Shown here one piece after another: positions 8,001 to 19,100 of a stretch of DNA of 25,721 nt. Source of the stretch: a virus; the IMG/VR virus record IMGVR_UViG_3300030104_001217, positions 1-25,721 of that record. One strand, given 5' to 3'. The first letter of the stretch is position 1. The number at the start of each line of letters is the position of its first letter. The notes under the pieces are model-generated. The model did not search any database. It had not been told where the DNA came from and saw only the letters and a list, made by a program, of their open reading frames with translations. The translations under genes and the position numbers were made by a program.

Positions 8001-10391
8001 TTGTAAATTTTGAAATACTTTCTCTTGTAGTTGTGCAAATTCATCAGGTGTCATATTGTCACTTTGATAAACAAGTTTATCTAAATCTTTTTGTATTTCA
8101 GAAGGTAAATTTTCAAACACTTCACTACTTAAATTTTTATACAATGATTCAAATGTTTCAAAAGAATCATTTATTATATCTTTTAAACTATATACAGAAG
8201 AAGGTCCAGGAGTTCCTTCACCTGTTACTCCAACAGGTGGTGTTGATACTATTGATGTAATATTTCTGTTTATTAGTTCCAACATACTTTTTTTAGTTCT
8301 ACCTAACATAAATGTATCTTTTAAGTCATTTCTTAATTTTTCTGTGTACTCTACATTTCCTATTTTTCCACCAAAAAATATGTCAGGAGTAAAGTTTTTA
8401 TTACCACTTGTCATGTAAATAATATTCCACATATCATCTGCATTCATATTGCTTGTGTTTAAAAACGCAAATCCCTCTTCATTCGGTATAGGTATAGCAA
8501 GTAATCTTCTTTCGTTGTCGTAGTATTGACCATCAAATATTGTTGCTATTAATCCTCTTAAAAAATCATCTTCAATACCTAACCCTCTCATAGCCAAACT
8601 CATTCGTTTATAAAAGTTTGTATATATAGATTCTTTTCCTTTTGTGTAATCACTCCAACCTATATATTCAAATTGTGTTAATTCAAAACCAACTCCTGGT
8701 GTGTCAAATGTATCAGGACCATTATTTGTACTTACACTTAAAAAATCTGATTTTTTTAAAGCATTTCTAGTAACTAAATAATTTCCTGCTTCACTACCAA
8801 ATCTATATCTCATTATTTTTTTTGCATGACCAGTGTTCCATTTACCTATTAAATTTGTTATAACTTTTTCTAAATTTTGTTGTTTAGCAATTGTATTTAA
8901 ATATGATTCTTGTCTGCGTGTTATTATTGCTCCTTTAGGTAAAACAACTGCTTTGTTACCAGACATGTAACTAAACTCTTCTGCAATCTCATAAAATTTA
9001 TTTTGAAACATAGATGTTCTTGCACTTGTTCTAAATACATTTTTAAATATTGTTTTATTATCCATATATTCAGGAAGCATCAATATTGGCATAGTTGCAT
9101 CACCTGTATTAAAACCAGTATATTTTCTATTTGTAATATTAAATTCAGGTAACACCATAGCACCTAATCTCTGATACATACTTACTAAATGAGGTAATCC
9201 TTTACTAACAGAAGATTCAAAAGCAACATTTTGTGTTTTAAAATGTCTTACCATGTTTTCAGTAAATCTAAAAAATTTACTCATTGTCTTAGTTTTTACA
9301 AGATTATTAGATGTAGCACTACCTGTTAATTCAGGTTCGTTATATAAAACTGCAAAACCATCTGCAGTTCCTGGATTTATCATTGACCAATCTATATGCA
9401 ATATATCTTCAGTAATACCCATTCTTTTAGATATTTCCTGTAATACATCATTGTCTATATCTGGTAATTTACTCCATTGGTCATCAGTAAGATTTAACAT
9501 GTTTGCAAAAAAATATTTGTACTTATTTGGTGTAACTACACTATTGCTATAGCTATCACTTATTTCTACCTGTCCTTGTACTGTACCTGCAGGTAATCCT
9601 CCTAGTTCTTTACTTATGTTTTCTAATACATTTACAATATTGTCCTCTAAAAATTCGCTTTTAAATTCATCAGACAAATTTAACGCCCAACTAAATAAGG
9701 GTCGTAATTCTACGCTAATTTCATCTGCAGGTGAATACTTAACCATTAATCCTCTAAACAAATCATAAGGTGGTATTTTTCCTGATACAGATGGTTTGTC
9801 TAATAATTGTTCTATTTCATTTATAGTATAAAAATCTACATCAACATCTCCCATTTCACCTATACCAACATGTGACAATTCAGCATCTAATCTCCAAAAA
9901 CCTTGTGAATAACCCCACAATAAAGCATCATATAATTCTGGAAAATCTGTTCGTAATCCCATAAAGTTAAATGCTTTTCCAGAATCATACATTAAGTCGT
10001 TCCCTTTTAAAATACCTACAGTTTTATTTAAAACTGCATTATGTAAAGAACCACCTTTTGTATCTAATCCAATGTCCATTAAATCTGAATCTTCTAAGTC
10101 TGTTATAAGTTGTGATAACGAAGAATCTGATGAACTATTTAATACATTAAAATTATCTTTAGCATCATTTACTAATAATGTTTGAAATTGTTGAACACCT
10201 AATACTTCTGAAAATAACCTTTTATTAAAACTATCATCAACACTTAAACCATCATCTATTAAAATATCTAATTTTTTTTCTTTGTATAATTTAAAATATT
10301 CTTCAAATACAAGCGTATATTGAGTAAAGAACTCTCTTAACATAGTTAAATGTTTAAGGTCTAGTTGTATTCTTGCTTGTTCTAACGACAT
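5082..10391 (-). CDS. Giant virion protein, probable DNA-ejection/internal protein (1769 aa)
   Basis: The 1769 residues are encoded without interruption. The start overlaps the preceding stop (TAATG) with AGGG upstream. I see no catalytic motif that names an enzyme. An Arg/Ala/Ser-rich low-complexity stretch (around residues 795-825, with ATRRQRSLASAAGLRARA) could be a flexible linker or a cleavage site. Near the C-terminus (about residues 1555-1595) is an Ala/Gly-rich hydrophobic segment (for example AAAAGTIGAGLAAVYAAAEI) long enough to cross a membrane, flanked by Lys-rich amphipathic sequence (VMKSIKPVSSAIAKG). Giant size, lack of a signal peptide and one buried hydrophobic segment are features of internal virion proteins that enter the cell envelope with the DNA, such as those of podoviruses. 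The function is inferred; a tape measure or minor head protein is the main alternative. Confidence 0.6.
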   Translation of the reverse strand: MSLEQARIQLDLKHLTMLREFFTQYTLVFEEYFKLYKEKKLDILIDDGLSVDDSFNKRLFSEVLGVQQFQTLLVNDAKDNFNVLNSSSDSSLSQLITDLEDSDLMDIGLDTKGGSLHNAVLNKTVGILKGNDLMYDSGKAFNFMGLRTDFPELYDALLWGYSQGFWRLDAELSHVGIGEMGDVDVDFYTINEIEQLLDKPSVSGKIPPYDLFRGLMVKYSPADEISVELRPLFSWALNLSDEFKSEFLEDNIVNVLENISKELGGLPAGTVQGQVEISDSYSNSVVTPNKYKYFFANMLNLTDDQWSKLPDIDNDVLQEISKRMGITEDILHIDWSMINPGTADGFAVLYNEPELTGSATSNNLVKTKTMSKFFRFTENMVRHFKTQNVAFESSVSKGLPHLVSMYQRLGAMVLPEFNITNRKYTGFNTGDATMPILMLPEYMDNKTIFKNVFRTSARTSMFQNKFYEIAEEFSYMSGNKAVVLPKGAIITRRQESYLNTIAKQQNLEKVITNLIGKWNTGHAKKIMRYRFGSEAGNYLVTRNALKKSDFLSVSTNNGPDTFDTPGVGFELTQFEYIGWSDYTKGKESIYTNFYKRMSLAMRGLGIEDDFLRGLIATIFDGQYYDNERRLLAIPIPNEEGFAFLNTSNMNADDMWNIIYMTSGNKNFTPDIFFGGKIGNVEYTEKLRNDLKDTFMLGRTKKSMLELINRNITSIVSTPPVGVTGEGTPGPSSVYSLKDIINDSFETFESLYKNLSSEVFENLPSEIQKDLDKLVYQSDNMTPDEFAQLQEKVFQNLQGIELDIQPDTTSTSGATRRQRSLASAAGLRARASGNSDLLPDLLTDTDRLGELSDGSIPTGENAILDSAYRVDGTASFFDLTQYSDYELDVTGLAAGRSHLPGQDINQAKTTVANLINSYPNTYGTIFSYKFLERSDGTTVIPFIKEDVKDVFKRNLLVSNRIISAGVNLGMPSSESNYSRLLERPKTNVVHFDVNPVTTNPNQYGGVQMLEFDIGIADNTNQDWMFRSYTQVAYSYDPDTGELRIHHWIDNLPNDSNELMGSMVRNQGNLPNHYATKDLAIIKSLMEIHDVVDENKVVDGPDFLPESVGVREYGGFNIDKIRVLPGRLAYAFGLVGTSDPDPDSTMYTKTMSESNAPLLRRRKLNSLLGVKDYLLGPIPDVMQDAEDFLIDQGTKLSPIINNPNFMFGNIEDKLLTGEDLDRFANDVRVEFEQFGRTQDNISGFNLNNVIFTVTNEEGISIDLKGSLNQDMVFHHIESTTSDNIDIESIGGILQDTIKNNNNLDNFDTLSQDELNFLEKNYLIYPEYNIRTGKYEFTSLIDAANEETFKVTQVLLLDSQVAFYGDTETALDFNEVMKNNNFKFKSQTPDAVHTYNPFVTEIMESISYMDDGYGDPTETGVRVNRVYEYEEMHNIYMSQIYGPQKHYNGSDGPFAPFVSEKFYPLRKKYPSFVSDFTPDLDFIGGESEYTNGLLRHRNVTSTDIANVARKSGSFVKTIFKPVGGAFKLLEKFDIADKIVMKSIKPVSSAIAKGVSMTGGRAAIASLGGAAAAGTIGAGLAAVYAAAEIGALATGLIIEGDLFGDTKKLMKELRDDNPGDGAWKRFWVSTGKNAWKGLEWQQDHSLSGWVEKQIASGAGQAFTKIQEQRENNVNLVKEIANYTANNPDVFNTVNNYDPQYNDDFDNINRHMRLSQQHYGTEEYEKNLNKELNEITKYPVWQNSEELLYNGNEEFLATVDNYIKIAKAYESIGY

Positions 10392-10576
10392 TAAACCCTA
10401 CTTACTAAATCCATAGCATTTTCTATATCTTGCATATCTGCATCTTCATCAACAAATATTGTCCAAGATTTATCATTAGCAATACCATAGTTATAGAGTT
10501 CTTTGACATCTCCTTCTGTGTATAGTTTAACTTCTTGCTCATCTGCAAATAAAGTTAAGTAATGGTCCTCATACAT
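10391..10576 (-). CDS. Small acidic protein of unknown function (61 aa)
   Basis: This 61-residue, Asp/Glu-rich protein begins at a TAATG junction with an excellent AAGGAGGT ribosome-binding site, the strongest in the block, and its stop overlaps the start of the 1769-aa gene. It therefore links two larger genes by translational coupling. The sequence is alternately beta and helix (HYLTLFADEQEVKLYTEGD, then a helix EDADMQDIENAMDLVSRV). No family is recognised. Its small size and acidity could suit a chaperone or assembly partner of the adjacent giant protein, but this is speculation. Confidence 0.6.
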   Translation of the reverse strand: MYEDHYLTLFADEQEVKLYTEGDVKELYNYGIANDKSWTIFVDEDADMQDIENAMDLVSRV

Positions 10577-11466
10577 TAAAAGAACCTCCTTCTTTCTGGT
10601 TTCATTTTATTCCTGTTTACTTTTGGATTTATTCTACGCATGTCTGCCATAGTGTCTATAAAATCCTGCCCTTGTTGCATAGGGTTTACATCAGGTTTTA
10701 ATGGTAACTCATCCCTGTTTATAGCAAATCTTTGTGGTCTTTGGTATTGATTAAATGTCATAGGGTATTCATCCCTTAATTCTTGACTTTTTTCTTTTAA
10801 TTGATTTTTTTCTGCAATTTCTCTTCTAGGAAATCTACTGTTAGGTTCTGTTAAATCATCACCATAAAAACCTGCATCAACAATACTTAAATCTTCTGCT
10901 TGTTTTTGTCCTTTTTTAAGCACTGCTTGATATGGTGCAACATCTGATAAATACCACTCATAAAATTCATCAACAGATTTAAAACCTGTTTGTATGTAAT
11001 CACCTATAGCACCTGTCTGTAATTCTGATGCGTGTACCATTCCATCTTGTAAATCTAATCCTCTTTCTAAATCTTGTGGTGTAGTAGCTCTTGGTGGAAA
11101 ATAACCAACTTGATTCATTTGGTCAAGCATATCTAAATATCTAGTTGCAAAATCCTTACCATTTTTTCTTATGTCAAATCCATCAACTTCTTTGTCATAT
11201 TCTACAAACTGTTTAATGTCTTTAACATAACTACTAACTACTTGAAAGTCAGTAAATTGTGATACTTCATTAGCATCATATCCTTCTGGTATTTGGTCGT
11301 TTATTTCTGCACCAGAACGAATAACTAATTTACCACTAACCATAAATGCGTATTGTTTGTCATTTTCAAAGTAATTACCATTTGTCATATCAACAAGGTC
11401 ACTACGCATCTCTTCTATTGTTTTGGCTTTATACCAATCAAAAGGTCCTAAATTATTTTCTTCCAT
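10576..11466 (-). CDS. Late-operon protein of unknown function (296 aa)
   Basis: This is a 296-residue, charged protein with a TAATG start overlap and AGAGGT upstream. The N-terminal half is a mixed fold (YAFMVSGKLVIRSG and a Phe/Tyr-rich helix region). The centre has a helical segment (DEFYEWYLSDVAPYQAVLKK). The C-terminal ~60 residues are Pro/Arg/Asn-rich and basic, ending in RNKMKPERRRFF, which suggests contact with nucleic acid or an acidic partner. No signal peptide, membrane helix or known catalytic motif is visible. Its place within the coupled block points to a structural or assembly role. Confidence 0.55.
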   Translation of the reverse strand: MEENNLGPFDWYKAKTIEEMRSDLVDMTNGNYFENDKQYAFMVSGKLVIRSGAEINDQIPEGYDANEVSQFTDFQVVSSYVKDIKQFVEYDKEVDGFDIRKNGKDFATRYLDMLDQMNQVGYFPPRATTPQDLERGLDLQDGMVHASELQTGAIGDYIQTGFKSVDEFYEWYLSDVAPYQAVLKKGQKQAEDLSIVDAGFYGDDLTEPNSRFPRREIAEKNQLKEKSQELRDEYPMTFNQYQRPQRFAINRDELPLKPDVNPMQQGQDFIDTMADMRRINPKVNRNKMKPERRRFF

Positions 11467-13112
11467 TATACCTCTGTCATAAACTGTCTAGCTGCTAAAA
11501 ATCTACTTTGAAACTTTGCACCTTGTTCTCTAAGTGCTTTTACATTGTTGACTGCACCTATTCTATCTGAAAGTCCTGTTTCTAATATTTTGTTAAACTC
11601 TAATTCAGAATTATAAGTATCTAGTTTAGGCATATTATATTTTGCTCTAACTTCTTCTTCAGTAGGTGCTATAAACTCTCCTACACCTGCTACAGTTCTA
11701 ACTCTTCCTTCTTCTTTTGCTTGTATGTATTCGTTATACAAAGTTAAATTTTTGTTATATGCTTGTTTCTCTATAGCATCTGCACCTGGTGCTAATATTG
11801 GTTTTTCTGTAACTAACGCTTGTGATTCTAACAACCTTGTACCAGACAAAAACATTTCTACTTGGTTTGCTATTTCTATTTTTCTATCAGCTTCTTTTTG
11901 TCTTGTGTCTAACAAATGTTGTCCAAACCTTACAGCATCACTAGCTGTCATGTTTAGTCCTAAAGCATTAAAATACTTTTGTAATTCTGCTTCCATTTCT
12001 ATTGGACTAGGATTTACTAAGTTATATCTTCTGTCTTGCCAATACTCTGTTCCTACACCCATTACTGCATCTAATGAATTTATCTCTAATGTTTTGTCCA
12101 TAATGCCTTGTACAACATTTGATTTACTTGCACCAAAACCTAGGTTGTTCCAGTCAGATACTTCTGTATTATAATTAGATACAACATTGTCATACGCATC
12201 TGGATTTAGTGCATTCATTAACACACTGTTATTTCCTTCTTCCATTAACAATGCAATAAACTGTAACTCTGGATTACCTGGACTAATAAATCCATCTCTT
12301 TCTATTAATCCTTCGTATGTTTCCCTATCGTAAAATATCATAAGGTCTTGTAATTCTTTTATCTGTGTATTGTCTAATGAGTACAGTAATTCTTCTGCAT
12401 CACCTAATTTAAATACTGCTTTAACAATATTGCCATTAGCATCTTTTATAGAGTCAGCAGATTCCTCTCCTGTTTTAATAAATGAACCATCTTCTACTGC
12501 TGTATATCCTGGTGTGTTTCCATAATAATAAGGTATTGGTTGTCCTGTTATAGGGTCATCATCTGCAACTGGTATAAAATCACCTACACTTAAACCTGAT
12601 TGTTCTGAATCACCAACAAAATAATTTACTAAAGGTTTTAAATTGTCTGGAAAAGCAAATGTGCTGTTTATACCTTGTAAACCAGTAAAATCATAATTTT
12701 CAATTTCTTGTGCATCTTCACTACCAAAAGCTATTTGTGTAGCTATATTTACATCATATTGTAAATTGTGAATAATACCTTTTAAGTCATTTATTTCAAC
12801 TAATCTACCTTGATATTGTTTATTACTTTTTACAAAACCTAATGATGGTGCATCTAACATTGATTGTTCAAAACTTATGTTGCCTCCATTAAGACCAAAA
12901 TCAACACCTTTATCCATAAGTTTTTGTATTGTTAAATTTTCACCTTGTCCTTCTCCTATGTATGTACCAACAACTACTACACTTATAATATCTTCAATAA
13001 CATCTCTTACAGTTCTACCAATTAATTCATCAGGATTTTCTTGATACCAATTAACTAATTCATTAAATGTTAATTCTCGTTCATCTCTAACTTCTGATAT
13101 ATAAACACCCAT
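11466..13112 (-). CDS. Late-operon virion-associated protein of unknown function (548 aa)
   Basis: This 548-residue protein starts at a TAATG overlap with the 2056-aa gene and a GGAGAT site 7 nt upstream. The N-terminus has a helical region with a hydrophobic strand (DIISVVVVGTYIG, about residues 42-54). The middle is Asn/Asp/Gly-rich. A C-terminal helical region contains KYFNALGLNMTASDAVRFGQ and then HLLDTRQKEADRK (about residues 385-415), followed by a charged coiled-coil-like tail. The helical pattern recalls segments of large phage tail or ejection proteins, but I do not recognise a named domain. Tight coupling to the 2056-aa gene suggests that the two are made in matched amounts and act in the same particle. 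Confidence 0.55.
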   Translation of the reverse strand: MGVYISEVRDERELTFNELVNWYQENPDELIGRTVRDVIEDIISVVVVGTYIGEGQGENLTIQKLMDKGVDFGLNGGNISFEQSMLDAPSLGFVKSNKQYQGRLVEINDLKGIIHNLQYDVNIATQIAFGSEDAQEIENYDFTGLQGINSTFAFPDNLKPLVNYFVGDSEQSGLSVGDFIPVADDDPITGQPIPYYYGNTPGYTAVEDGSFIKTGEESADSIKDANGNIVKAVFKLGDAEELLYSLDNTQIKELQDLMIFYDRETYEGLIERDGFISPGNPELQFIALLMEEGNNSVLMNALNPDAYDNVVSNYNTEVSDWNNLGFGASKSNVVQGIMDKTLEINSLDAVMGVGTEYWQDRRYNLVNPSPIEMEAELQKYFNALGLNMTASDAVRFGQHLLDTRQKEADRKIEIANQVEMFLSGTRLLESQALVTEKPILAPGADAIEKQAYNKNLTLYNEYIQAKEEGRVRTVAGVGEFIAPTEEEVRAKYNMPKLDTYNSELEFNKILETGLSDRIGAVNNVKALREQGAKFQSRFLAARQFMTEV

Positions 13113-16100
13113 TAATTATCTCCATATAGTTTGTTGTTTACTTCTCTAAAAAATACACCATAATACATACTACTCCAATAATAGTCAGGATAAGGGTACT
13201 TCTTCATTAATTCTAATGCAAAACTATGTAAATTAGCTCTTATTGCATCACCAAATTCTTTGTTCTCACTTATTAAATATGCACCTGTAAGAACATCTTT
13301 GGGGTCAACAGTTACACCTTTGTATGTACCACCTTGTTGTTGTAGTCTAACCCATCTATTTCTTTCTTTTAAATATTCTTGTAATGGTGTATTTGTAGGA
13401 CTTTGACTAAAAAACTCATCTTTATCCCATTGTTGTGCTTCCACTATTTTTTGTTCCCAATCTGCAGTATCTACACTTTCACCTAATGAACCAAATGGTA
13501 GTACACCATATTCTTGTACTTTTCTTTCTGTAAATGCTGACATGTGTGCATCTAAATCATTTTTTGAAATAGCAGGATTAGCTTCTTTGTGTTTTTTCTT
13601 TTCGTTTTTTATTTCTAGTTGTAATAATGTTTGATTTAATAAATCACCATATACTGCAGGTTTTAGTTTTACATTTGCATTTAAATATCCTTCATAAGAA
13701 AACTCATCATCAAAATTATCTGGAAAGTGATATACACCTGTAAGAGGAAATTCATTTAAATGTTTTTCATTTTCTACTGATGACCAAAATCTATAAGAAT
13801 CTTCAGTTACTGGTCTGTTACCAACTCTTGCAGTTTGTCTTTCTCTAAGTGGCACAGGGTTTATTCCAAACTTGTCTATAAATTGTTGTGTCGTTAAGTA
13901 ATAGTCATAATCATTTTCTACTAACATATCACTATATTTTTTAGTTAATGATTGTATTTGCCACCATCTACCATCTTTATCTTCTAACTCATATCTAGGT
14001 TGTATTCCTGTAGGCAAACCAAACTTAGCACCACCTCTAAAAAACCAGTGATTAGATGCAGCTTGTTCTGCTTGTTCCCATGCTCTGTCTTGTGATGCAG
14101 CATCATCTGGTGTCCATTCTCCTGCGTAATATAACATTGTGTAAATATCCATAACTGTACTATTAAACGCTTCATCATACTCTGGGTCATCTAATACATC
14201 TCTTGCAACATCTGAACCTTTGATAATATCTCTAGCCCAACCAACTTGGTCCAGTATTCCAAATCTTTGTTTTCTATCGCCAAAAGAACCTAATAAAAAT
14301 TCTTCTACAAATTCTGGTGGATTAATACCATAACGCCTACTAAATAATCTGTATGGTACTGTTACCCACCAACCAAAACCAGGTGAATAACCATTAGCAG
14401 AAACTAAGTTAAGACCAGACACAAAACCTTCTGGTTTTACTCTTAAACCTTCATCTTGATAGTTGCCACCTAAAAATGCTTGTTGCATAGGTGCAGCATC
14501 AATACCTAATTTTCTGTTTAATAATTTAGGAATACCCATTGTCATAACATTAAATACATCTAACCAATGAAACATTAGCTCACCTGTAACTGGGTCTTCT
14601 TCAAAAAATCCATTTTTACTATCCCATGGTTTTGCTTCTTTACCAGAATCTATAGCAAGACTTGCTCTGTAAAATTTTTGTGGATTATCTTTTATTAAGT
14701 TACTCCAGGTTTTAGGAACTTCTGCCCATATTTCTGGAAATGGAACATAAGTTTTTCCTAAATCTGATGCAACATGTCTTGTTGTACTTGCATATAACAA
14801 ATCACTTACAAACTCTAATGCTTTTGATTTAAGTCGTAAGTCCATATCTTCTAATGTCATTATGGATTCTTGTGGGTCTATTGGTGTTTCACGAACAAGT
14901 TTTTGTATATCATCATTTAACTCTGAACCCTTTAACCATTTATTAGCAAACACGCCTAACTCTTGTCTGGCATCTTTGTTAAGAAATGCTATTTCTTCTT
15001 TAGACAAATGAAAATATGCCCATTTAAATAATGGTTCTCTGTTTAATGTATCTGATGGTTTTGTAAGTAATAAGCTATAAGCATCTCTTAAAAATATATC
15101 TAATGCTTCTCCTAAGTTTTGTGCATTAACACCATCTGTCATATATTCTTTGTTCATATTTCCTGCAAGTTCAAATGCACCTAATTTGTTATCTACAATG
15201 TCTTTTTGAAATGCTGCTTTTAATGATGGCATAAATTGATTAACAAATGATTTTTTAGCAGTATTAACATTTACTTTTCTTGCATACTCTACAAAATCTT
15301 CTCCATCTATAAATCCACCATTAGCAATAAAATCTAGTATTTGTCTTGACCCTTGTGATAAATCAACTTCGTAGTTGTGAAATAAAAACTCACCTTGGTC
15401 GCTTTTTTTAAGTATGTCAGAATATCTATTTAGTATTTCATTACCTGCATCATCAAATATTTTAAGAGTAGGATTACCTTGTAGTTGACCAATTCTATAT
15501 GCTGCAGCTTTTACATACTTTTCTAAACCACCTGGTTTAAGTAACTCTCCACGCATTTTGTAATCTTCTGACATAGATATTATTTGGTCTATGTACTCTC
15601 TACCTGTTTTAGTATTCTGCACCCAGTTAAGTGTTTCTTCTACACCATCTCTAGCAACACGAATATGTAGTTCATCTGTTGAAAAATTTAATATTCTTGT
15701 TGTAAAAAATCTCCACCATTCAGGTCTTATGTTGCCACTAGCATCATATTTAGTTACAGTGTCATAAAAATCATCTCTAATTTTGTTTCTTGTTCTACCT
15801 GGTCTAAGTCTTTGTATAATTGATTGGTCTGCAGATGCTTTCATAAATTCATCTGTGTGTTTAAAAAATTGCCCAGTAACTCTAGCTGATGCAAATGTTC
15901 CAGGTTTAGAATCAATAATTTGTTTAGCTACAGTAAAGTTTTCTTCATACAAATACTCCAATACATTTTTGTTTATAACTGTGTACAAATCTACATCAGA
16001 AGTAAGTGTGTCTTGTATAGTTCTTTGTTTACCACTTATGTCATCTACAAGACTAACTAAGTAACCTTCATCTACTTCAAATAACAAATCTTTTAATTCT

Positions 16101-19100
16101 TTAGGAACTGCATTTCCTAGACTGTCAACTACTTCTCTAGGTATAAATATAGATTTTTGATGTCCTTTAATTCCTATAATCATAGCGTTTTGTATTTGTC
16201 GTATTGTGTCACGAAGTGCTAAATCACCTTCTTTTGTAATTTTTGGCATAGCGACACTAATATCAAAAAACCATTGTTTTGTAGAATCATCCCACCAATA
16301 TCCAAACACATGGTTTTCTTTTTCTAATAAACTTTTTACTTTAGGGTCAGTTATGTAATCTTCTAATATTGCTTTTAACGCACCTTTTCTATCGGTGTTA
16401 TTTATTAATGCTTGGTTATTTAAATACTCATCACTAATAATTCTTTGATATGGTTTGTATGGAGATACATACGCTATAACATTACCTTCGTATCTAGCTT
16501 TGTTTTTGTTATTAAGTGCAACAGAACCACCTTGTGATTCACCACTTGTAACAATATCTCCTAATTCATTACCAACTTCATCAACAGTTTTTCTGTTTAT
16601 AACACCATCATCTTTAAGTGTTTTAAGTTCTCCTATATCTTCAAACTCCCAATATTTAGCATCATTACCTTCAAACGCTGCTTTAAGATAACGACTACCA
16701 ACTTGACCTTCTATATTGACACCTAAATTAGTTGTTTTAATTAATTGTTGTATTTCTGGAAATGTAACTTTTCTTAAACCATCAGCAAATTCATCAGAAC
16801 CTAATGATATTACTGTGTCAGCTATTTCATCTTTCATTATTCTTGTTGTGTACAAAACTTCTTTTTGTGCATTGACAAGTTGTATTGTTGGGTTGTCTGA
16901 CCTACCTAACATTTTCATCATAAATGGATTTAACAAATGATATTCGTATGGGTGATTAACTAAATTAGGTGCACCTTTAAAAAACATTCTCATGTGTTCT
17001 TCTCCAGGAACACGAACAGCAAGTGCTGCTCTAAGCATCCACATAGGTTTTAAAGCTCTTTGTTGTATTATGTCATTGTAAAAAAAACGAAGTCTGCCTT
17101 CAGGTGCTATTTGTTCTATACCTTTTGTTCTCCATGATTTTTCAAAACCTCTTCGTGGTATTTTTGCATATTTAAGTATTTCTTGTGCATCTTCCCATGT
17201 AGTAGGTTTACTAAATGCTTCTCTTGTACGACTACCTTTTGGACCAACTACTCTTCTAAACATAGATGTGGCTCTAAGTAAATCTTCGTAATCTGGTAAT
17301 ACAGCATAATGTTCTGCCATTTCTCTTAAAGAAAAAGCTGTTGGTAATGCTTCGTTTACTTCATCAATAATGTTTCCTGCTTCATCTACGAATGATGATG
17401 TATTTATTTTTGTGCCAGGAAACTGCATAGGTATTCCTTTTTCACCATAAAAATACATTCTTTCTCTGCTTTCATCTTGAAACACTTTTGTTATGTAATC
17501 AAATATTTCACCTTCATCTACTAAATCAGGATTAGAATCTTTTATAGATTTAGTCATTGTTCTAAATACGCTATTGACTACAGCATTTACATCTTGTTGA
17601 TTTTTAGCTTTTAGTAATTGAAATATAATTTCATCTCTTTCTTTAAAACCTGCACCTGAAACTTTCATTAATCTATCTAAATTATCTGCTGTTTCTGTCA
17701 TAAGATTTATAGATGCAATTCTTGTAGGTGCTAATCCAAATGCTCTTTTAAGTTTTACTGGTAACACACCTGTAAGTTGTCCACCTAAACCTACAACACC
17801 ACCAAATTGGTTGTTTGTTTTTTTACCTATTAACGCACCTACTGTTCTACGAAGTGGTGCTATATCTGCAGAACCACCAGTTAATGCTTCTGCTAAATTA
17901 TTAGCTAGTACAGATAATGCTTTTGGTTGCATAGGTAGTTTGTTAAGTGGTCTTTGATTTATTAATTCATTCATTACTTTTGCATTAAAGTAAGTACCAG
18001 AATATGGTGCTAGTAATATACCTTCTAAATCACCACCACGCATAAGACTTTTAACTACTTCACGCATTACATCTTCATCTTTAACCCCTACTAATAATTT
18101 TTTAACATAAGGGTCTATGTTTCTAAGTTGTGGTATGTCGTTTAATCTTGCAATAGAATCATTTTTAGTTAATCCTGTTATAAAATCTTTACCCCATCTT
18201 GAATCTAATATTTCATCTGCAGTTTTACCAAATACTTGCCTTCTAGCTTCTTTACCTGTTTTTCCAGGCAAAACAGTTCTTACTGCTCTACCTGCTTTTG
18301 TAGTTTTATTTACATAAGCTGCTCTTTCTGCACTAGACAATATTGTTCTTGCACCTGTTTTAACACCTGCACCATACATAAATAACAAGTTTGTAGGGTC
18401 AGCACCTAATCTAAATACACCATCTACTAATGCTGATGTTAAGGAATAACCTACAGAACCTTCTGGTGCGAATGTACCTGCAAGTATTCTACCTGGTGAT
18501 ATATTGACATCTCCTGCAACTTTTGTGTCGTATTTAAATTGATTTTCATCTTCAGCAAAATCTTGTGTAACAGAATTACCATATATTTTTGCTGCTTCTT
18601 TTTTAGCTCTAGCAGGTGAATAACCTAAATTTAGTGCTTGTCTATATCCTTCTGTTTGTGTTAAGTCTTGACTGTTTGCAAAAAATCCAGTACCTAAATT
18701 TCTAACACCATATTTTTCTTGTGATTCTTTTGCTCTTGCGTACCTTGTCAAACCATATTTTTCTTTTGATTCGTTATACGCATCAGCAAAAGCATCTCCT
18801 AATAAATTTCTTCTTACATTGTCTGGTCCATTTTTTTGTATTGCAAAACCTGCTAAACCACTTTTAAGCACACCTTCTAATAATGGTGTATCTGTAGCTT
18901 GTGATGCAACTGCAGCAGATTTAAAACCTCTTGATACCCATTCAAATCCTTGTGTAAGTTTTAAATCTGACATTTGTGTAAATCTTTTAAATGGATTTAC
19001 ATCTGTTATTACTTTTTCTCTATCTTGTTTTTCTTGTGATGAAAATTGTTTTGCTGCTATATCTAGCAACAATTCATCATCAGCTTGTACACCCATTTGT